Below are positions 31,443 through 35,406 of a stretch of 35,406 nt of DNA, piece by piece. The DNA is from Spyradocola sp034113365. GTDB taxonomy: Bacteria; Bacillota; Clostridia; Christensenellales; UBA1750. The stretch is taken from the NCBI GenBank assembly GCA_034113365.1, contig JAXEXP010000057.1:1-35406 (forward strand). Reading direction: 5' to 3'. Position 1 is the stretch's first letter; the number at the start of each line of letters is the position of its first letter. The notes under the pieces were generated by a model. It saw only the letters and a program-made list of their open reading frames with translations, searched no databases and was not told the origin of the DNA. The translations under genes were made by a program, and so were the position numbers.

Positions 31443-31880
31443 ATGAAGCTGCTCATCGACGCCGACGCCTGCCCCGTGGTGGATGCGAGCCTTGCGCAGG
31501 CGCGGCAGCGGGGCATTGAGGTCCTGCTGTTCTGCGACACCGCACACCGGTTCGAGCGCGAGGGCGCGCGCACGGTGGTCGCGGGCAAGGGCGCGGACAG
31601 CGCGGACTTTGCGCTGCTCGCACATGCGCAGAAGGGCGACGTGGTGGTCACGCAGGACTACGGCCTTGCGGCGCTGTGCCTTGCGCGCGGCTGCACGCCC
31701 ATCCGGCAGGACGGGCTCATCTACACCGCGGACAACATCGACGCGCTGCTGATGGCGCGGCACGAGAGCGGCAGGCTGCGCCGGGGCGGCGTGCGCCTCA
31801 AAGGGCCGAGGAAGCGCACCGCCGCCGACGATGAGGCCTTTTTGGCGTCGCTGTGCCGGGTTCTGGATCAGCGGTTGTAG
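31443..31880 (+). CDS. YaiI/YqxD family protein (UPF0178)
   Basis: A 145-residue protein of the UPF0178 (YaiI/YqxD) family, related to PIN/NYN-type nuclease folds, function not established. The typical landmarks are LLIDADACPV at the N-terminus, GADSADFALLAHAQKGDVVVTQDYGLAALCL in the middle, and KGPRKRTAADDEAF towards the end; the conserved aspartates could form a metal site. GGAAAAGGAAG precedes the ATG. Its stop codon overlaps the end of the convergent cupin gene by 13 bases. Confidence 0.9.
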   Translation: MKLLIDADACPVVDASLAQARQRGIEVLLFCDTAHRFEREGARTVVAGKGADSADFALLAHAQKGDVVVTQDYGLAALCLARGCTPIRQDGLIYTADNIDALLMARHESGRLRRGGVRLKGPRKRTAADDEAFLASLCRVLDQRL

Positions 31881-32224
31881 CTCTCCAGCACCAGCACGCG
31901 CATCTCCACGTCGCTGCCGCTGTCGTTGGCCAGCGCGTGGGTGCCAAAGGGCGGGTTGACCAGCACGTCGCCCGCCTTGACGGGCACGGCCTCGCCGTTG
32001 CAGGTGTAGTGGCCCTCGCCCTCGAGTATGATGTAGAGCTCGTTGTCGTCGCCGTGCTTGTGGGCGCCAAACGTTGCGCCCTTGGGCAGAATGGTGTAGT
32101 TCAGGAAGCGGATGGGCGCCTGAAAGGCGCTGGCGGGCAGTATGTTGGCGTGGTGGCACAGGCCCTGGCCCTCGTGGATGCAGTCGTCGTGCAGCTGGGC
32201 GGTCAGAAAATTGCGGATCTCCAT
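31868..32224 (-). CDS. Cupin domain protein
   Basis: A 118-residue single-domain cupin. Motif 1 is GAHKHGDDNELYIILEGEG (two His, one Glu as metal ligands) and motif 2 is NPPFGTHAL with the third histidine, so a metal-binding small-molecule enzyme or sensor such as an isomerase or dioxygenase is likely. Function is not predictable. AAGGGGGA precedes the ATG. It converges with the UPF0178 gene, the reading frames overlapping by 13 bases with no terminator between. Confidence 0.87.
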   Translation of the reverse strand: MEIRNFLTAQLHDDCIHEGQGLCHHANILPASAFQAPIRFLNYTILPKGATFGAHKHGDDNELYIILEGEGHYTCNGEAVPVKAGDVLVNPPFGTHALANDSGSDVEMRVLVLESYNR

Positions 32225-32298
32225 GTGAACAAATCCCCCTTGCAGTGTTTATTTCGATATAAGCATACCACAGACAGGTGGGAAAATAAAGCACGTCA

Positions 32299-32327
32299 TT
32301 GACAGAAGAGGGGTTTTTCCGTACAAT
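32299..32327 (+). promoter_or_regulatory. Promoter of the GH26 gene
   Basis: A near-consensus sigma-A promoter: TTGACA, 17 bases, TACAAT. The start codon is about 40 bases downstream. Confidence 0.8.
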
Positions 32328-32367
32328 AAAGAGCGCATACCCACGCGGAAAAAAGGGGGATCCATCC

Positions 32368-33594
32368 ATGAAGTTTGCAGTTGAGCGCGACGGCTGGTAC
32401 CGTCTGCATGTGCAATATGCCGCCACCGGGCGGCGCAACCAGGAGGGTGTGGTGCTCGACGGCGAGTGCCTGTCCAACCTGTTTCTGCCCAAGGAAAAGA
32501 CCGAGACGGATATCGTGACCATAGAGCTGACCGCGGGCGAGCACGAGCTTGAGCTGCTGCACCGCGACGGCGACGGCGTCATCACGCTGCTGACCGCGGT
32601 GCCCTGCGAACAGCCCGCGCCGCTGCCCGAGCCGCACCTGACGCTCTCCAACCCCAACGCCTCCGAAAACGCCAAAAAGCTGATGGCGTACCTGGGCTCC
32701 GTGTACGGCAAGAAGGTCATCACGGGCCAGCACACCAAGGACATCCCGATGGGAGAGGTGGAGTACATCCGCTCTGTCACGGGAGACAAGCCCGCGCTGT
32801 GCGGCTTTGAGCTGCTGGGATACTCGCCCAACATCCAGTGGGAGACGTCCGACGAGCCCACCGTTGAGGAGGCGCGAGGCAACCTGAACACCATCCCCTG
32901 CGCCATCCGCTGGGCGGAGCAGGAGCACGGCATCGTGGCCTACTGCTGGCACTGGTTTTCGCCCCTGGGCGGCAACAACAAGGCGTTCTACACCGAGCAC
33001 ACCGACTTTGACTGCGCAAAGGCCGTCACCCCCGGCACGCCCGAGTACGAGGCTGCCGTGCACGACATCGACGTGATCGCCGGGCACCTGAAGGTGTTTG
33101 CCGAAAAGGACATCCCGATCCTGTGGCGTCCGCTGCACGAGGCCGATGGCGGCTGGTTCTGGTGGGGCGCAAAGGGCGCGGAGCCCTGCAAGAAGCTGTG
33201 GCGGCTGATGTACGACCGCATGGTCAACCTCCACCACCTGGACAACCTGATCTGGGTGTGGAACTCCACCGAGCCCGACTGGTACCCCGGCAACGACTGC
33301 GTGGACATCATCAGCACGGACCTGTACACCAAGCCCGGCAACGCCGGCTGCTGCAAGTGCGACTTCGACATGGCGCGCGCGCTGCCCGCGGAAGGCCGCA
33401 TGATCGCGCTGGCCGAGTGCGGCGCGAACCCCGAGCCCGCCAACGCCATCCGCAAGGGCGTGCCCTGGCTGTGGTATATGACCTGGTGCGGCGGCTTTGT
33501 CACCGGCGGCGAGTGGAACACCGACGAGCAGCTGCGCGCCGTGTATAGCAGCCCCAGCGCCGTGACGCTCTCCTCGCTGCCCCGGCTCTGGTAA
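32368..33594 (+). CDS. GH26 family glycoside hydrolase (beta-mannanase-like)
   Basis: A 408-residue enzyme. Residues 1-80 form a small beta-rich module resembling a family 35-type carbohydrate-binding domain (GWYRLHVQYAATG, GEHELELLHRDGDGV). The rest is a GH26 TIM barrel: KVITGQHTKDI, AYCWHWFSPLGG, the acid/base region ILWRPLHEADGGWFWWG (Glu258) and the nucleophile in MIALAECG (Glu350), ending PWLWYMTW. GH26 members cleave beta-1,4-mannans and related beta-glycans. There is no signal peptide, so it should work in the cytoplasm on imported oligosaccharides. AAAGGGGGA precedes the ATG. The exonuclease gene follows after 36 bases. Confidence 0.9.
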   Translation: MKFAVERDGWYRLHVQYAATGRRNQEGVVLDGECLSNLFLPKEKTETDIVTIELTAGEHELELLHRDGDGVITLLTAVPCEQPAPLPEPHLTLSNPNASENAKKLMAYLGSVYGKKVITGQHTKDIPMGEVEYIRSVTGDKPALCGFELLGYSPNIQWETSDEPTVEEARGNLNTIPCAIRWAEQEHGIVAYCWHWFSPLGGNNKAFYTEHTDFDCAKAVTPGTPEYEAAVHDIDVIAGHLKVFAEKDIPILWRPLHEADGGWFWWGAKGAEPCKKLWRLMYDRMVNLHHLDNLIWVWNSTEPDWYPGNDCVDIISTDLYTKPGNAGCCKCDFDMARALPAEGRMIALAECGANPEPANAIRKGVPWLWYMTWCGGFVTGGEWNTDEQLRAVYSSPSAVTLSSLPRLW

Positions 33595-33630
33595 ACGCCC
33601 CCGTTTTTCTTAAAAAGGAGTAAACCCGTT

Positions 33631-34614
33631 ATGCTACGATTTGTACCCGAGGATACGCAGTGCTTTGTGGTGATGGATCTGGAATGGAACCAGCACGCGA
33701 GCAAGCCCAACCACGAGATCCCGCACGAGATCATCGAGATCGGCGCGGTGAAGCTGGACCGGGACCTGCGCATACTCGACGAGCAGCAGTACATCATCAA
33801 GCCCGTCGTCTACCCGGTGCTGGACAAGCACATCCGCGAGGTGACGGGCATCGAGCCCGAGGAGCTGGAGGACGGGCTGAGCTTTGAGCGCGCCTACCAC
33901 CGGTTCCTCAAGTGGTGCGGCCCGGGCGCGTTCCTGTGCACCTGGGGGCGCGACGACTACCCCGTGCTGCTGCGCAACACCCGCTACTACAAGCTGCCGC
34001 TGGAGCTTGCGCCGCCGCTCAATGTGCAGATGGTGTTCTCGCACTTAAAGACCGACAAGCCGCTGGTGCAGGTGGGGCTGTCCGCCGCGATGGAGCAGCT
34101 GGGCATGGCGATGGACCTGCCCGCCCACCGCGCGCTCAACGACGCCATCTACACCGCGCAGGTGATGGCGCGCCTGCAGCAGGACGTGGACGCCGCCCCG
34201 CCCGAGGCGATCGACGCGCTGAAGAAGTTCAACGCCGAGGAGGCGCTGGCCGCGCTGTCCGACACGCGCTCGGTGCCCACGGGCTACACCAGCCACGACG
34301 ACGTGCTGGGCAACGAGCGGATGGTGGCGGTGCGCTGCCCCGTCTGCGGCGGCGCCACGCGCATGACGCTGCCCTGGTTCGACACGGGCCACGGCCGCTA
34401 CATGGCGCTGTGCGACTGCCCCGAGCACGGCACCTCCTTTGCGCAGATGCACTTCAAGCGCCTGTACAACAACAAGCTGGTGATGCACCAGCGCGCGTAT
34501 CTGGCCAGCCCCGAGCGCATCGCCGACGTGATGGCGCGCCGTAACGCCGCCCGCAAGACGCTGCCCCGCGCCGCGCGCAAGGCGCAGCGCCCCGAGAAAG
34601 GAGAACCGGTATGA
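33631..34614 (+). CDS. DEDDh 3'-5' exonuclease with C-terminal zinc ribbon
   Basis: A 327-residue DnaQ-like exonuclease (KapD/ERI1-like group). The DEDDh residues are Asp16 and Glu18 (VVMDLEWN), an aspartate in TWGRDDYPVLL, and the His/Asp pair in AHRALNDAIYTAQV. The IPHEIIEIGAVKLD strand is typical. Beyond residue 200 a linker leads to a probable zinc ribbon (CPVCGG ... CDCPEHG) and a basic tail (ARKTLPRAARKAQRP), both suited to nucleic-acid binding. RNA trimming or DNA proofreading is possible. AAAAAGGAG precedes the ATG. Its stop overlaps the acetyltransferase start (ATGA). Confidence 0.88.
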   Translation: MLRFVPEDTQCFVVMDLEWNQHASKPNHEIPHEIIEIGAVKLDRDLRILDEQQYIIKPVVYPVLDKHIREVTGIEPEELEDGLSFERAYHRFLKWCGPGAFLCTWGRDDYPVLLRNTRYYKLPLELAPPLNVQMVFSHLKTDKPLVQVGLSAAMEQLGMAMDLPAHRALNDAIYTAQVMARLQQDVDAAPPEAIDALKKFNAEEALAALSDTRSVPTGYTSHDDVLGNERMVAVRCPVCGGATRMTLPWFDTGHGRYMALCDCPEHGTSFAQMHFKRLYNNKLVMHQRAYLASPERIADVMARRNAARKTLPRAARKAQRPEKGEPV

Positions 34615-35093
34615 GCATCCGCAACGCCGCGCCGCAGGACGTGGAGGAGATCATCCGCATCGAGGCGGTGTGCTTCCCGCCCGCAGAGGCCGCGCAGCCC
34701 GACGACGTCCGCGCGCGCTACGCCGCCTTCCCCGAGAATTTCTTCGTCTACGAGCAGGACGGCAGCATCGCGGGCTTCATCAACGGCTGCACGACCGACG
34801 CGCCCGAGCTGCCCGACGCGCTCTACCACGACGCCTCGCTGCACCGCCCTGACGGCGCGTATCAGACCGTGTTCGGCCTGGACGTGCTGCCCGAGTACCG
34901 CAAAAACGGCATCGGCGGCCAGCTCATCCGCCACTACGTGGCCGTCGCCCGCGCCCGAGGCAAGAAGGGCGTGGTGCTCACCTGCAAGGATCACATGATC
35001 CGCTTCTACGAGCGCGCAGGCTTCACCTGCCGGGGCATGTCCGCCTCAAGCCACGGCGGCGCGAAGTGGAACGACATGCTGATTGAGTTCTGA
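34611..35093 (+). CDS. GNAT family N-acetyltransferase
   Basis: A 160-residue acetyl-CoA-dependent acetyltransferase. Motif A, LDVLPEYRKNGIGGQLIRHY (about 90-109), binds the pyrophosphate of CoA; FYERAGFTCRG near the end is motif B. The N-terminus RNAAPQDVEEIIRIEAVCF is typical. The pattern around FPENFFVYEQDGSIAGFING resembles the arylalkylamine acetyltransferase-like subgroup, but the acceptor is unknown. The ATG overlaps the exonuclease stop by 4 bases, with GAAAGGAG upstream, so they are translationally coupled. Confidence 0.9.
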   Translation: MSIRNAAPQDVEEIIRIEAVCFPPAEAAQPDDVRARYAAFPENFFVYEQDGSIAGFINGCTTDAPELPDALYHDASLHRPDGAYQTVFGLDVLPEYRKNGIGGQLIRHYVAVARARGKKGVVLTCKDHMIRFYERAGFTCRGMSASSHGGAKWNDMLIEF

Positions 35094-35148
35094 GAACGCA
35101 AAACGGTGTGGATCCCGGTGCTCCGGCGGTATTTTTGATGCCGCATCC

Positions 35149-35168
35149 ATTATATAATATGTATACAT
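35149..35168. promoter_or_regulatory. Two abutting perfect 10-bp palindromes
   Basis: ATTATATAAT is followed without a gap by ATGTATACAT, both perfectly self-complementary, in an otherwise GC-rich region. This could be a protein-binding site or promoter element; no gene start is nearby in the window. Confidence 0.35.
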
Positions 35169-35233
35169 TCTGCACGGGCTGGGCCGTGTCGTCTCCTGTT
35201 TGGAGATATACGCCTTGATTCGGATATCGAGGA

Positions 35234-35266
35234 TGAAAAAGCCGCATCGCGGGGCTGCGATGCGGC
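35234..35266 (-). terminator. Intrinsic terminator, leftward
   Basis: A perfect 10-bp stem (GCCGCATCGC, 35241-35250, with 35257-35266) and 6-base loop, followed on the minus strand by TTTTTC. It would stop transcription arriving from the right. Confidence 0.6.
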
Positions 35267-35273
35267 TCAGCCT

Positions 35274-35379
35274 GTCAAAAAACAGGCATGTGCTCCCCGG
35301 GGATGCATGAAGGGGCCGCAGCCCCTTCATCTTCAATCCGCAGGCGGGGGCGTGTACCCCGCCGAGGAGCGATTTTCTG
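35274..35379 (+). repeat. Modular hairpin repeat, family 2, copy B
   Basis: It contains GCCTGTC-AAAAAACAGGC, then the perfect palindrome arms ATGAAGGGGC/GCCCCTTCAT, then AATCCGCAGGC and CGATTTTCTG. All these blocks recur in the same order on the minus strand of 23536-23629. The GC-rich hairpin just before it (35241-35266) matches in position the first hairpin of copy A. Confidence 0.78.
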
Positions 35380-35406
35380 TACGCTAGGAAAGAATAAGCT
35401 GGACGA

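Larger units (their letters stand above)
35094..35406. other. Gene-free right end of the window
   Basis: 313 bases without a believable gene. They hold two abutting AT-rich palindromes (35149-35168), a minus-strand terminator hairpin (35234-35266) and a copy of the family 2 repeat (35274-35379). The terminator orientation suggests a leftward gene beyond the right edge. Confidence 0.6.

Noticed and set aside
35046..35336. A 96-codon minus-strand frame at the right end
   Set aside because: It begins inside repeat copy B, runs through a terminator hairpin and overlaps the end of the acetyltransferase gene. Its first residues come from the repeat.
1..35406. CRISPR arrays, tRNA or rRNA genes, insertion sequences or prophage genes
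   Set aside because: I saw no regular direct-repeat array, cloverleaf gene, transposase or phage protein; the only repeats are the two short intergenic families.

Overview
The window is GC-rich, densely packed, and reads as a chromosomal segment of a GC-rich Clostridia-type Firmicute, probably a gut organism. The evidence is a Rex redox repressor, two VanW/G5-type membrane proteins, an AEC transporter, a YhaO/YhaN pair, strong AGGAGG ribosome binding sites, lipoproteins with lipoboxes and no outer-membrane genes, and short dispersed palindromic repeats between genes. The species cannot be named from sequence alone. I see no rRNA, tRNA, CRISPR array, transposase or phage gene.

Layout. 1-64 holds the start of a leftward gene that leaves the window. 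290-4253 is a leftward block: a MATE efflux pump, then (in transcription order) an AraC-type regulator, YaaA, a Bcp-type peroxiredoxin and a YjbR-like protein. A strong intrinsic-terminator hairpin sits just before the MATE gene. 4405-9110 is a tight rightward operon, divergent from the AraC gene: two Gfo/Idh/MocA oxidoreductases, a TIM-barrel sugar isomerase/epimerase-like enzyme, NagB and NagA. It looks like catabolism of an unusual amino-sugar compound and is the most interesting unit here. 9345-16776 is leftward: a lipoprotein with two OB-like halves, a complete sugar ABC importer (ATPase, two permeases, a binding protein with an extra C-terminal membrane helix), a small lipoprotein and a clan GH-A glycoside hydrolase.

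17056-21564 is leftward housekeeping: VanW protein 1, Rex (with a convincing Rex box in its own promoter), an RsmC-like methyltransferase, a C39-like membrane protein and an UlaG-like metallo-hydrolase. 21748-30193 is rightward: VanW protein 2, YhaO and a very short YhaN, an AEC permease, a ROK sugar kinase, and an IMP dehydrogenase of the kind known from the protist Tritrichomonas foetus. 30481-35093 holds an aldo/keto reductase, a YaiI/UPF0178 protein, a cupin, an intracellular GH26 mannanase-like enzyme, a DEDDh exonuclease with a zinc ribbon, and a GNAT acetyltransferase.

How it fits together. Much of the window serves import and intracellular breakdown of glycans: ABC importer, two glycoside hydrolases without signal peptides, ROK kinase, NagA/NagB and the oxidoreductase set. 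Redox and stress functions (Rex, Bcp, YaaA) and cell-envelope functions (VanW pair) are interspersed. Two families of short intergenic repeats, with three and two copies, sit at gene ends.
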